From assembly GCF_018491765.1 (NCBI RefSeq), contig NZ_JABWCU010000014.1, positions 62,001-126,000 on the forward strand: a DNA stretch of 64,000 nucleotides, in the 5' to 3' direction. Within the stretch, counting starts at the first letter, position 1. Each line of letters starts with the position of its first letter. A model generated the notes under the pieces. It searched no databases, had not been told where the DNA came from, and saw nothing but the letters and a program-made list of their open reading frames with translations. Positions 43,804-52,871 of the stretch are shown here, piece by piece. Source of the stretch: Novosphingobium profundi (GTDB lineage Bacteria; Pseudomonadota; Alphaproteobacteria; Sphingomonadales; Sphingomonadaceae). A program made the position numbers and the translations under genes.

Positions 43804-44226
43804 ACATGGATGCGGCAGCGCAATCGGTCGTCACCGGGCGCGCGAATAGGGAATTTCTCCGTAGAAGCGGGGCTGGACGATGAATTCCGGCAAATCGACC
43901 TGAAATTCGCCCGCAATTTGCGAAGATGCAACGAGGCAAGCCTGTTATACATTTCATGTCGATTGCGAAATATTAAGTCGCTTTAGCGCGATCGAGAGGG
44001 CTTTTAGACAAGAGGCGCAAGGCGCGCCATGGGGGGACACGAGGACGTCGCCGTGATTACACGGCGCGGAGCAACAGGCCGCGCCGCCTTAATGGGATCA
44101 ATCCGAAAATGAATTCGTGCGCTCCGATAGGGGGAGCGCGCGCGGCGGGGCGCACGTCCTTGCCGCGGGGGAGAGGTGTGTCCGCGAGAGGCCTGTCGTT
44201 TGATCGCTAACGAAGAGGGCTCAACC
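43804..44226. other. Spacer upstream of TonB-dependent receptor
   Basis: 423 bases with an AT-richer first half (about 43890-44010) that probably holds the receptor promoter; TTATACA near 43945 could be part of a -10 but no matching -35 is clear. No gene, tRNA or known riboswitch seen; in particular I see no cobalamin-type conserved core. Confidence 0.35.
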
Positions 44227-47172
44227 ATGAATGCACGCAGCGTATTCCGGCTCGGCGCCGGGACGGGGGACAGCCGTGTCCCGTCGATCCGCCCACGTCC
44301 CGGCCTGATGAGGAGCACGGCGCTGGCCGCGCTCGGCCTGGGCCTGCTGGCGGCGGGCACCGCGCGCGCGGCCGATGCGGCGGACGCGGCCACTGCCGCC
44401 GACGCCGCCGCGCCCGCGCCGGAGCCATCGGAAGCCATCGTCGTCACCGGCTCGCGCATCGTGCGCGATGGCTATAGCGCGCCGACGCCGGTCACCGTGC
44501 TCGGTTCCGAGCAGATCGCGGCGCAAGCGCCCGCCAACATCTCCGACTTCGTCAACCAGCTGCCCGCGATCACGCAAGGCAGCACTTCGGCGAACAGTTC
44601 GGGCAGCCTCTCGAACGGCAATGCCGGCATCGCCTCGGTCAACTTGCGCGGGCTGGGCGCGAGCCGCACGCTGGTCCTGCTCGACGGGCAGCGCTCGGTC
44701 GCCTCGAGCGTCAACGGCACGGTCGACGTCAACACCATCCCGCAGGATCTCGTCGAGCGGGTCGAGGTGGTCACCGGCGGCGCCTCGGCGCAATACGGTT
44801 CGGACGCGGTGGGCGGCGTCATCAACTTCATCCTCGACAAGAAGTTCACCGGGCTCAAGCTCACCGCCGACGACGGTCTCACCACTTATGGCGACGGCTT
44901 CAACTACCGCCTCTCCGCCAGCGCGGGCTTCTCGCTGCTCGACGATCGGCTGCACCTGCTGTTCAACGCCAGCTACTTCAAGCAGGAGGCGGTCTCCTCG
45001 ATCAAGCGCTCGTGGAACGACAGCGCCTACTTCATGATCACCAACCCCAACTACGACGGGACCAACGGCGAGCCCGAGCGTCTCGTCGGGTCGGGCTATG
45101 CGCCTTACACCTATACCAAGGGCGGGCTGATCACTTCGGGGGCCCTGAAGGGCACCTACTTCCTCGGCGAAGGGCAGACCGGGCAGCTGAATTACGGCGA
45201 CTACAGCTCGACCTCGAGCCCGTGGATGATCGGGGGCGACACGGACGTCACGCTCGATGGCCATGCGGGCACCAACTCGCTGCTGCCCGACGAGAACCGC
45301 ATCGCGGCCTTCAACCGCACTTCCTTCGACGTGACCCCCGACATCGAGATCTTCGGGCAGGTCTCGTACAACCGCTACCACGGGCGCAGCTATTACCAGC
45401 AGACCCCGAGCACGGGCGTCACCATCCAGTCGGACAACGCCTACCTGCTCAGCCAGTATCCCTCGGTGGCGGCGGCGATGGCGGCCAACAATCTCTCCAG
45501 CATCACCATCGGCACCAGCAACGCCGGGTTTCCGGTGCCGGGCAGCAACAACACGCGCGAGGTCTACCGCTTCGTGGGTGGCGGCGATGGCGCGTTCGAC
45601 GCGCTGGGGCGCAACTGGCGCTTCAACGCCTACTACCAGCACGGGGTGACCAAAGCGCACGAGGAACTGCAGAACACCTGGAACAATGCGCGCATGGCGC
45701 TGGCGCAGGATGCGGTCTACGATTCTTCGGGCAACATCGTGTGCCGCTCGACGCTGACCGATCCCGACAACGGCTGCGTGCCGATCGATCGACTTGGCAC
45801 CGATGGCCCCTCGGCCGCGGCGCTGGCCTACATCTACGGCGATGCCCAGCCCCAGCGCGACCAGACGATCAAGGAGGACGTCGCCTCGGTCAGCTTCAAC
45901 ACCACCGCCTTCGACATGCCCGCTGGGCCCGTCGACGTCGCCTTCGGCGGCGAATGGCGGCGCGAAGGGATCGACGGCCACGTCGATGCGGAATTCAATT
46001 CGGGCTGGCTCTACGGCAACTATCTGGTCAACCAGGGCTCCTACAACGTCAAGGAAGGCTTCATCGAGGTCTCGCTGCCCTTGTTCTCCGGCTTCGATCT
46101 CGACGGTGCGGGGCGCTATACCGACTATTCGACCTCGGGCGGGGTCGCCACCTACAAGTTCGGGGCGACCTGGCAGCCGATCGAGGACGTCAAGTTTCGG
46201 GGCACCTACAGCCATGACATCCGGGCGCCCAACCTGCAGGAGCTGTTCGCGGCGGGCACCGCGCGCACCAATACCGTCATCCTGCCCGGCAACGCGCCGA
46301 TCTCGGGCTCGCAGCAGTTCACCGAGAACACGGTCGGCAATCCCAACCTGAAGCCGGAGAAGGCCAATACCTGGACCGCCGGGCTCGTGCTCACGCCCGG
46401 TTTCCTGCCGGGCCTCAGCGCCTCGTTCGACTACTACGACATCAAGATCACCGACGCGATCGGCACGGTGACCTCGCAGGACACCGTCGACAACTGCTAC
46501 GATCTCGGGCTCCAGGAGTATTGCAACAACATATCCTACGTGAACGGCGCGCTTTCCGGGATCACCGTGCAGCCCTTCAACTTCGCCAGCCAGCACGAGA
46601 AGGGCTTCGACGTCGCGGCCAGCTACCGCACGCCGCTCTCGGCGATTTCCGAAAGCCTGCCCGGAAACTTCAGCATCAGTGGCGACCTCACCCACTACAT
46701 CTCGAACGTCGTCGACAACGGGGTCTTCCCGATCGACTACGCCGGGGTCAACGGGGGCAGCCTATCGGGCACGTACAGCTCGCCGAGCTGGGTCTACCGC
46801 ATCAGCACCTTCATCGAGGTCGACCCGGTGCTGTTCAACTTCGTGGTGCGCGGCTTCAGCGACGGCGTCTACGGCAACGACTATATCGAATGCACCAGCG
46901 ATTGCCCGGCCTCGACCACGCAGTACCGCACGATCAACGACAACCACATCAACGGTGCGATCTACTACGACGCCTCGGTGCGCTTCAAATTGCGCAGCGC
47001 AGGGCGCGAGGCCGCGCTGACCTTCATCGTCAACAACCTGCTCAACCGCGACCCCGAGCTAATCGGCAACGGGCCGAGTGGCAACAACGTGCCCGCCTAC
47101 GCGCAGACCAACCGCTCGCTCTACGACGTGCTGGGCCGCACTTTCCGCGCCTCGCTTTCCTTCACCCTGTGA
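44227..47172 (+). CDS. TonB-dependent receptor (sphingomonad/oligopeptide-type, about 980 residues)
   Basis: 981 residues. A long signal region (about 1-48, LAALGLGLLAAGTARA) precedes a low-complexity Ala/Asp/Pro stretch and the TonB box and plug start EAIVVTGSRIVRDGYSAPTPVTVLG. Plug motifs NLRGLGASRTLVLLDGQR and VERVEVVTGGASAQYGSDAVGGVINFIL are of the large receptor group common in sphingomonads and xanthomonads. The barrel contains NLKPEKANTWTAG and ends FRASLSFTL with the terminal aromatic strand. It imports a ligand through the outer membrane, powered by TonB. Gene neighbours (Lrp-type regulator, metalloprotease, M20 peptidase 32 bases downstream) favour peptides or amino acid conjugates as ligand; this is inference. 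Confidence 0.93.
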   Translation: MNARSVFRLGAGTGDSRVPSIRPRPGLMRSTALAALGLGLLAAGTARAADAADAATAADAAAPAPEPSEAIVVTGSRIVRDGYSAPTPVTVLGSEQIAAQAPANISDFVNQLPAITQGSTSANSSGSLSNGNAGIASVNLRGLGASRTLVLLDGQRSVASSVNGTVDVNTIPQDLVERVEVVTGGASAQYGSDAVGGVINFILDKKFTGLKLTADDGLTTYGDGFNYRLSASAGFSLLDDRLHLLFNASYFKQEAVSSIKRSWNDSAYFMITNPNYDGTNGEPERLVGSGYAPYTYTKGGLITSGALKGTYFLGEGQTGQLNYGDYSSTSSPWMIGGDTDVTLDGHAGTNSLLPDENRIAAFNRTSFDVTPDIEIFGQVSYNRYHGRSYYQQTPSTGVTIQSDNAYLLSQYPSVAAAMAANNLSSITIGTSNAGFPVPGSNNTREVYRFVGGGDGAFDALGRNWRFNAYYQHGVTKAHEELQNTWNNARMALAQDAVYDSSGNIVCRSTLTDPDNGCVPIDRLGTDGPSAAALAYIYGDAQPQRDQTIKEDVASVSFNTTAFDMPAGPVDVAFGGEWRREGIDGHVDAEFNSGWLYGNYLVNQGSYNVKEGFIEVSLPLFSGFDLDGAGRYTDYSTSGGVATYKFGATWQPIEDVKFRGTYSHDIRAPNLQELFAAGTARTNTVILPGNAPISGSQQFTENTVGNPNLKPEKANTWTAGLVLTPGFLPGLSASFDYYDIKITDAIGTVTSQDTVDNCYDLGLQEYCNNISYVNGALSGITVQPFNFASQHEKGFDVAASYRTPLSAISESLPGNFSISGDLTHYISNVVDNGVFPIDYAGVNGGSLSGTYSSPSWVYRISTFIEVDPVLFNFVVRGFSDGVYGNDYIECTSDCPASTTQYRTINDNHINGAIYYDASVRFKLRSAGREAALTFIVNNLLNRDPELIGNGPSGNNVPAYAQTNRSLYDVLGRTFRASLSFTL

Positions 47173-47204
47173 CCTTGTTCACCCGATCCGGGAGCCTGAA
47201 GACC

Positions 47205-48854
47205 ATGTCCAATCCGTTCCGTTCCACTCGCCTGCTGGGGGCGCTCGCGCTCGGCACGGCGCTTGCCGTGCTGCCCTTGCCTGCCCTTGCCGCGCCCGAC
47301 GAGGCGAGCCTCAAGAAAGAGGCGATAAGCGATGTCGAGGCCCATGCGACGATGATCCAGAAGGGCGTCGATTCGCTCTTCAGCTTTGCCGAACCCGGCT
47401 TTCAGGAAGTGCGCAGTTCGGCCTATCTTGCCGATCTGCTGGAAAAGAACGGCTTCAAGGTGACGCGCGGCGTGGCGGGCATTCCCACCGCCTTCACCGC
47501 GACCTGGGGCAGCGGCGGTCCGCTGATTGCGCTGGGCAGCGACATCGACGGCCTTCTCGGCGTCTCGCAATATCCCGGACTGCCTTACGCCAAGCCGATG
47601 GTCGCGGGCGCGCCCGGGCATGGCGAGGGGCACAATTCGGGCATGCCGATGATGATCGCGGCGGCGATCGCGGCCAAGGACATGATGATCAAGTACAAGA
47701 TCCCCGGGCGCCTGATGGTCTGGCCGGGAATTGCCGAGGAAAACCTGGGCACCAAGGCCTATTACGTGCGCGAGGGAATGTTCAAGGGGGTCGACGCCAA
47801 CATCTTCGCGCACGTCGCCAACAGCTTCGGCACCGCCTATGGCGAGATGGGCATGAACGGCATGGTCTCGGTGGAGTACACCTTCACGGGCAAGACCGCG
47901 CATTCGGCGGGCGATCCCTGGGACGGGCGCAGCGCGCTCGACGCGGTCGAGATCATGGACACCGCGTGGAACTTCCGGCGCGAGCACCTGCCGGTGACCC
48001 AGCGCTCGCACTACGTGATTACCGAAGGGGGCGGTCAGCCCAACGTGGTTCCGGGCGAGGCCAAGGTCTGGTACTTCTTCCGCGATCGCACCTTCGGCGC
48101 GGTGCGCGAGATGTTCGAGACCGGCAACACGATTTCCCAGGCCGCCGCGATGGCGACGGGCACTACCGTCAGCCACCGGATTCTGGGCTATGCCGCGCCC
48201 AACTACGGCAACAAGCCGATGGCCGAGGCCGCGCAGGCCAATATCGAGGCGGTCGGCATGCCCACCTGGAGCAGCGACGACCAGGCCTTCGCCAAGGCCG
48301 TGCAGACCAATTTCGGCCGCACGATCGAGCCGCTGCGCGACAAGGTCGAGCCGCTCTCCACGCCCGAAACGCGCGAGCGTTCGATCGGCGGGGGCTCGGA
48401 CGACATCGGCGACGTGATGTGGACGGTGCCCACGATCACCATCCGCTACCCCTCGAACATCCCCAACATGATCGGCCACAACCTGACTTCGGCGGTCGCG
48501 ATGGCGACGCCGATCGCGCACAAGGGCGCGGTGGCCGGGGCCAAGGCGGTGGCGATGACGGTGCTCGACCTGATGTTGAAGCCCGAACTGCTGGCGCAGG
48601 CCAAGGCCTATTTCGCGGACGTGCAGACCAAGGATGAAAAGTACGATCCGGTGATTACCGCGTCCGACAGCCCCGCGATCTGGCTCAACCAGGAGGCGAT
48701 GGCGCGTTACCGTCCGCTGATGGAGCCGTTCTACTACCAGCAGGAGAAGTACCCGAGCTATCTCAAGCAGCTCGGCATTTCCTATCCGCAGCTGGCCGCG
48801 CCGCCACAGGCCAGCGCAACGGGCGAAGCCGCGAACCGCGCAGGCGGGGAGTAA
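47205..48854 (+). CDS. Exported M20 family metallopeptidase / amidohydrolase (AbgB-like)
   Basis: 549 residues. Signal peptide (about 1-29, ALAVLPLPALAAPDE). The M20 peptidase body shows the metal-binding Asp in GSDIDGLLG, GHGEGHNSGMPMM, and the catalytic pair in PGIAEENLGTKAY. The lid domain contains YTFTGKTAHSAGDPWDGRSALDAVEIM. The closest family pattern is p-aminobenzoyl-glutamate hydrolase subunit B and related amidohydrolases, which cleave N-acyl amino acids or dipeptides. A signal peptide is unusual for AbgB itself, so it should work in the periplasm on material brought in by the receptor encoded just upstream (32 bases). Confidence 0.88.
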   Translation: MSNPFRSTRLLGALALGTALAVLPLPALAAPDEASLKKEAISDVEAHATMIQKGVDSLFSFAEPGFQEVRSSAYLADLLEKNGFKVTRGVAGIPTAFTATWGSGGPLIALGSDIDGLLGVSQYPGLPYAKPMVAGAPGHGEGHNSGMPMMIAAAIAAKDMMIKYKIPGRLMVWPGIAEENLGTKAYYVREGMFKGVDANIFAHVANSFGTAYGEMGMNGMVSVEYTFTGKTAHSAGDPWDGRSALDAVEIMDTAWNFRREHLPVTQRSHYVITEGGGQPNVVPGEAKVWYFFRDRTFGAVREMFETGNTISQAAAMATGTTVSHRILGYAAPNYGNKPMAEAAQANIEAVGMPTWSSDDQAFAKAVQTNFGRTIEPLRDKVEPLSTPETRERSIGGGSDDIGDVMWTVPTITIRYPSNIPNMIGHNLTSAVAMATPIAHKGAVAGAKAVAMTVLDLMLKPELLAQAKAYFADVQTKDEKYDPVITASDSPAIWLNQEAMARYRPLMEPFYYQQEKYPSYLKQLGISYPQLAAPPQASATGEAANRAGGE

Positions 48855-48949
48855 CCTCTCGGAAAGGCGAAGATGCCTTCGGTCCGGAAGGCGGCGGACG
48901 GTTGAGCCCCCGATCCCGTCGCGGGACGCGGCGTCCCGGTTCCGGACCC

Positions 48950-48981
48950 GTCACCGGCGCTGCCTGGGGAGCGCCGGTGAC
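48950..48981. terminator. Perfect 12-bp hairpin between M20 peptidase and chemoreceptor
   Basis: GTCACCGGCGCT (48950-48961) and AGCGCCGGTGAC (48970-48981) with an 8-base loop between convergent genes. No T-run either side. Confidence 0.68.
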
Positions 48982-49014
48982 GAATCGGATGGGGGGCTTT
49001 GGCGGAGGGCAGGC

Positions 49015-50769
49015 TCAGGCGGCCGAGAGGTAGCGTGCCTGCATGGCCGAACCGGTGCGGAACTGGGCCGCCTGTTCGGCGAGCGTGGTCACCTCGCTCG
49101 AGAGGTTGCGCGCGGCGGCCGAGGTCTGCTCGACCATCGCCGCGTTCTGCTGGGTCGACTGGTCCATCGTGCCCACCGCCACGCTGATCTGGCCGATCGC
49201 GGTGGACTGGGCCTGGTTGTCGGCGGCCATCTGCCCCAGCAGTTCGTGCACTTGCGCGACGTCCTGCGAGATCTCCGCAAGCGCGCCGTCGACGCGTTCG
49301 ACCATGCCGACCGCGGCGTGGATGTCGTTCTGCGTCACGGTAAGCTGCTCGCGGGCGCGCGAGGCCTCTTCCTCCGAGCGCATCGCGAGCGCCGAGACGA
49401 GATCGGCGACGACCGCGAAGCCGCGCCCTGCCTCACCCGCGCGGCCCGCCTCGACCGCCGCGTTCATGGCGAGGACCCGGGTCTGGAAGGCGATCTTGTC
49501 GAGGCCCTCGATCACGCTGTCGATGCCCTTGGCCCCTTCCGCGACGCGCGACATGGCCTGGACCGTCTCTTCGGCGATCGAGCGGCCGTTGCGCACCGTG
49601 GTGATCGCGCCGTCGGCGCGCGAGACGGTGCGTCCGGCGGCCTGTGCGGTGGCCTTGAGGCGTCCGTCCATCTGGGTGACGGCGGCCGCAGTCTGCTCGA
49701 GGCTGGCGGCGTTGGCTTCGGTGCGACGGGCGAGGTCCTCGGAAGCCTGGGCGATTTCGCCCGAGCCGGTGCGGATTGCCGCCGCGCTCTCGGTCACCGA
49801 GCCGATCAACCCGCGCAGGCTGGTGAGCGCCTCGTTGAAGTTGGTCTTGAGCTCGGCGTAGTCGGCGGGATAGTCGGCCTCGATGCGCGCGGTGAGGTCA
49901 CCCTTGCTGAGCTGCTCGAGGCCCTCGCGCAAGGTGGAGGTGATGACGCGCTGCGCCTCGGTAGCACGCCGGTCGGCCTCGGCGCGGTTGACCGCGGCCA
50001 TGCGGAACATCTCGACCGCCTGCGCCACTTCGCCCAGTTCGTCGGCGCGGTCGCGATGGGGCACGGCTGCATCGCCACCTTCGGCAAGGGTGGTGGTGGC
50101 ATGGGCGAGTTCGGCCATGGGCTGGGAGACCGTGCGCGCGACGAGGTACCAGATCGCGACCAGTCCGCAGAGCGCCAGGATCGAGAGTACCAGCACGGCC
50201 CAGAAGGCGTTGGCGGCGAAAGTCTTGCCCCGCTCGTTGGCAGCATTGGCGCGGTCGCGGTGGGCGACGAGCAGCGCCTCGACGCCATCGAGCGCATCGT
50301 GCGAAGCTTCCTTGCCCTCCTTGCGCGAATAGGCGAGCGCTTCGTCGTAGCGGCCCTGGCGTGCCATCGACATGACGTTGGCGTTCGTCATCTCGAGCGT
50401 CTCGAGCGTGCCCTTGAGCGCATCGAGCTGCGGGGTGAGTTCCTGTGCGAGCGGCGCGTAGTCGGCAAGCGCCTTGGCGACGCCTTCCTTGTTCTTGACG
50501 TAGCGCTCGGCGTACTTCTGGTGGTCCTCGGCGGTGCGCACGAAAAGGTCGGCCATGATGATGATGCGGTGTTCGCGGATATGGCTCATCAACCGGCCGA
50601 GCGCCTCGGTCCCGGCGATGCCACGCTCGACGTGGTTGGTGGCGATGCTGCCGAGCTGCGACATCACGTAAATGCCCGAGCCCGCGACGCCGACCATGAA
50701 GAGGGCGATGATGCCGAAGGCGGTCATCATCTTGCGTGATAGTTTCAAGTCATTGAATAGTCTTAACAT
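49015..50769 (-). CDS. Methyl-accepting chemotaxis protein
   Basis: 584 residues. First membrane helix about 14-35 (MTAFGIIALFMVGVAGSGIYV), then a four-helix-bundle periplasmic sensor (4HB_MCP type, about 36-190), second helix near 195-215 (FWAVLVLSILALCGLVAIWYLVA), a HAMP domain, and the long cytoplasmic signalling coiled coil. The hairpin tip reads IAFQTRVLAMNAAVEAGRAGEAGRGFAVVADLVSALAMRS; this is close to the usual core but with VLAMNAAVEA where most have LLALNAAVEA, and DLVSALA for EVRxLA. It relays ligand or redox cues to CheA/CheW. No che genes are in the window, so it is an orphan receptor. ATG at 50769. Confidence 0.93.
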   Translation of the reverse strand: MLRLFNDLKLSRKMMTAFGIIALFMVGVAGSGIYVMSQLGSIATNHVERGIAGTEALGRLMSHIREHRIIIMADLFVRTAEDHQKYAERYVKNKEGVAKALADYAPLAQELTPQLDALKGTLETLEMTNANVMSMARQGRYDEALAYSRKEGKEASHDALDGVEALLVAHRDRANAANERGKTFAANAFWAVLVLSILALCGLVAIWYLVARTVSQPMAELAHATTTLAEGGDAAVPHRDRADELGEVAQAVEMFRMAAVNRAEADRRATEAQRVITSTLREGLEQLSKGDLTARIEADYPADYAELKTNFNEALTSLRGLIGSVTESAAAIRTGSGEIAQASEDLARRTEANAASLEQTAAAVTQMDGRLKATAQAAGRTVSRADGAITTVRNGRSIAEETVQAMSRVAEGAKGIDSVIEGLDKIAFQTRVLAMNAAVEAGRAGEAGRGFAVVADLVSALAMRSEEEASRAREQLTVTQNDIHAAVGMVERVDGALAEISQDVAQVHELLGQMAADNQAQSTAIGQISVAVGTMDQSTQQNAAMVEQTSAAARNLSSEVTTLAEQAAQFRTGSAMQARYLSAA

Positions 50770-51063
50770 TATGCAAAAGCCTCCCAACAAGGGCTTAAGT
50801 AGAGCCCGCGTCATTATAGAGGGGCGGGGCCGCGCGGCACTTTTGTCAGGGGGGAATCTCGCCGTTTGCCGCGCTTCTGGAAGCGGCCGGGGGTGGTTCG
50901 GAGGGTACGCGGCGTGACGTGAGGCGAGGGCGGTTGGAACGGGCTTTCGTTCGTTCCGGCAGGTGGGACGAACAAGTCGTTTCCGAACGCCTGCGCATTC
51001 GTGCATCATGGCGGGGCAGGCCCGGGTTCCTCGGGCAACCCTTTGATCGGAGATCCTATTCGC

Positions 51064-52269
51064 ATGACGTCGATCGCGAAATTGCCACCCGTTCTGCTTG
51101 CCGCGATGGCGATTGTGGGAGTCGGAGCGCCGTCGGCGCAAGCGCGCTGGGTGGAAAGCTGGCAGGCCGCGCCAAATCCCCAATCGGCTTCTCCGGCGGC
51201 GGCCTTCGCGAATGTCACGCTTACGCAGCTGGTGCGCATCTCGCACGGGGGAGGGAAGGTGCGGGTGCGCTTCACCAACCGTTACGGCGCGAAACCGCTG
51301 GAGATCGGTTCGGCGCGCATCGTGCGCGTGGATGATGCGGGGCGCGAGCTGCCCGGCACCGCGCGGGCCCTCACCTTCGCCGGACGGGCAAGTGCCCGGA
51401 TCCCGAGCGGGGCATCGTTTCTCAGCGACGCGGTCGACCTTGCGGTGCCCGACCTTGCCCGCCTGAAGATCGAATTCTTCCTGCCCGAGGACACGGGCAC
51501 CTGCACGTGTCATTCGCTCGGCCTCGAGCCACTGAGCGTCTCGCCGCCGGGCAATTTCGTGGGCAAAGCCTTTACCCCGGCCGACACCAGACAGGTGCGC
51601 GCGTTCGTCGAGGGCGTGGAGATCGATTCGTCCAGGGCGCTGGGCACGATCGTCGCCTTCGGAGACTCGATCACCGATGGCTACGGTTCGAGCTCGGGCA
51701 AGGACGCGCGCTGGCCGGATGCGTTGGCGCGTCGGCTTCATGCGGCGGGCAAGCCCTGGGCGCTCGCCAATGCCGGCATCTCGGGCAACCGCGTGCTCGC
51801 GCCGGGGATGGGCGATGCTGCGCTCAGCCGTTTCGACGCCGACGTGCTGAGCCTGCCCGGCGTGAAGTACCTCGTGCTGTTCGAAGGCGTGAACGACATC
51901 GGCATGTCGACGGGGCCCGACGCGAAAGGCCCGCCGGTCAGCGTCGAAGCCATGAAGGCGGGCTATCTCCAGCTCGTCGCGCGCGCCCACGCGCACGGCA
52001 TCAAGGTAATCGCCTCACCGATCGCGCCCTACAAGGGATCGGGATACTGGTCCGAACAGGGCGAGGCCGTGCGCGCGGCGATCAACGCGTGGATTCTTTC
52101 GAGCGGGGCCTTCGATGCGATCGTGCGCTTCGACACCGCGCTGGCCGACCCGGCCGACCCGCAGCGTATCCGCGCGGATCTTCATTCGGGCGATCACCTG
52201 CACGGCAACGACAAGGGCTATGAGGCGATGGCCCGCGCGCTCGACCTGTCGCTTTTCACCGCCCGCTAG
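51064..52269 (+). CDS. Exported SGNH/GDSL-family hydrolase (esterase)
   Basis: 401 residues. Signal peptide (about 1-24, VGAPSAQA). An N-terminal beta-sandwich-like part (WVESWQAAPNP, VRISHGGGKVRVRFTN) is followed by the SGNH catalytic domain: block I FGDSITDGYGSSSG (Ser202), block II Gly in AGISGNR, block III Asn in FEGVNDIG, and block V DHLH (D377, H380). This two-part build is common in exported esterases near plant polysaccharide genes and may act on acetyl or acyl groups of glycans. ATG at 51064 preceded by GGAG; the frame is open 63 bases farther up. Divergent from the chemoreceptor gene, 294 bases away. Confidence 0.9.
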   Translation: MTSIAKLPPVLLAAMAIVGVGAPSAQARWVESWQAAPNPQSASPAAAFANVTLTQLVRISHGGGKVRVRFTNRYGAKPLEIGSARIVRVDDAGRELPGTARALTFAGRASARIPSGASFLSDAVDLAVPDLARLKIEFFLPEDTGTCTCHSLGLEPLSVSPPGNFVGKAFTPADTRQVRAFVEGVEIDSSRALGTIVAFGDSITDGYGSSSGKDARWPDALARRLHAAGKPWALANAGISGNRVLAPGMGDAALSRFDADVLSLPGVKYLVLFEGVNDIGMSTGPDAKGPPVSVEAMKAGYLQLVARAHAHGIKVIASPIAPYKGSGYWSEQGEAVRAAINAWILSSGAFDAIVRFDTALADPADPQRIRADLHSGDHLHGNDKGYEAMARALDLSLFTAR

Positions 52270-52279
52270 CGGTCCGATT

Positions 52280-52324
52280 CCGACATTCGCTACCGCTTGC
52301 GGCCACGCGGCGTCCGAATGTCGG
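52280..52324. terminator. Inverted repeat after the SGNH hydrolase gene
   Basis: CCGACATTCG (52280-52289) and CGAATGTCGG (52315-52324), perfect 10-bp arms, 25-base loop with an inner CCGC/GCGG pairing. Probable transcript end, without a T-run. Confidence 0.55.
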
Positions 52325-52871
52325 CATCAATCCATGTGGGGAGCGAGGTCCCGCTTCCTTCCGGGGGCGGGAAAGGGCGCGTTGGCCTTCGGAAGGGCCT
52401 GCGCGGGCAGGCCTGGTACGAAGCGCCTGTTGTCGCCCCGGTGCTGGACGTTGGCCGGATAAGAAAGCGGGCCGGGATCGCCCTCCGGCACGGCCGGGGG
52501 GGGGGGGCTGGAAATAGGGTGATCATTTTGTTTTCGCTGTCCGCAGGGGCCGGCGTCATCCGCCTATATGGGGAGGAGGCGGGTGGCGGGACGCAGGGGG
52601 CGTGCCGCACCGCAGGGGATGGAGCACGCGATGCTTTGGAACAGGAGGGGACGATAGAGGTCTCCCTTTTTGTGCAGCCTTGCAGGTGCCGCCCCTGATT
52701 CCGGGCCACTGACCGCAGCTCCGGCCGCGATGCCGGAACGCCGCTTTCCCGCTTTCCCATTCGACTTCGCCTTGCGGGTTGCCCCCGCAATGCCGGCGCT
52801 CGTGCGCGCTGCATGGTCGTGTCCGTCAACGAATGAGGCCCCGCGTGGGCCGACCTTGAGAGAAATTCCCG
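52325..52871. other. Spacer before the two-partner secretion genes, with a run of 12 G
   Basis: Open frames here have no protein-like composition. A run of 12 G lies at 52496-52507, the longest homopolymer in the window and a place where assembly or phase variation could change length. It is about 365 bases before the transporter start. No promoter could be set with confidence. Confidence 0.4.

Noticed and set aside
43804..44226. Cobalamin riboswitch upstream of the TonB receptor
   Set aside because: None of the conserved B12-box or core elements could be found.
44221..46695. 824-codon minus-strand open frame opposite the second TonB receptor
   Set aside because: Composition is shadow-like; the plus strand has clear plug and barrel motifs.
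52297..52698. 133-codon open frame after the SGNH hydrolase
   Set aside because: Starts inside the terminator-like inverted repeat, crosses the 12-G run, and has no protein-like pattern.
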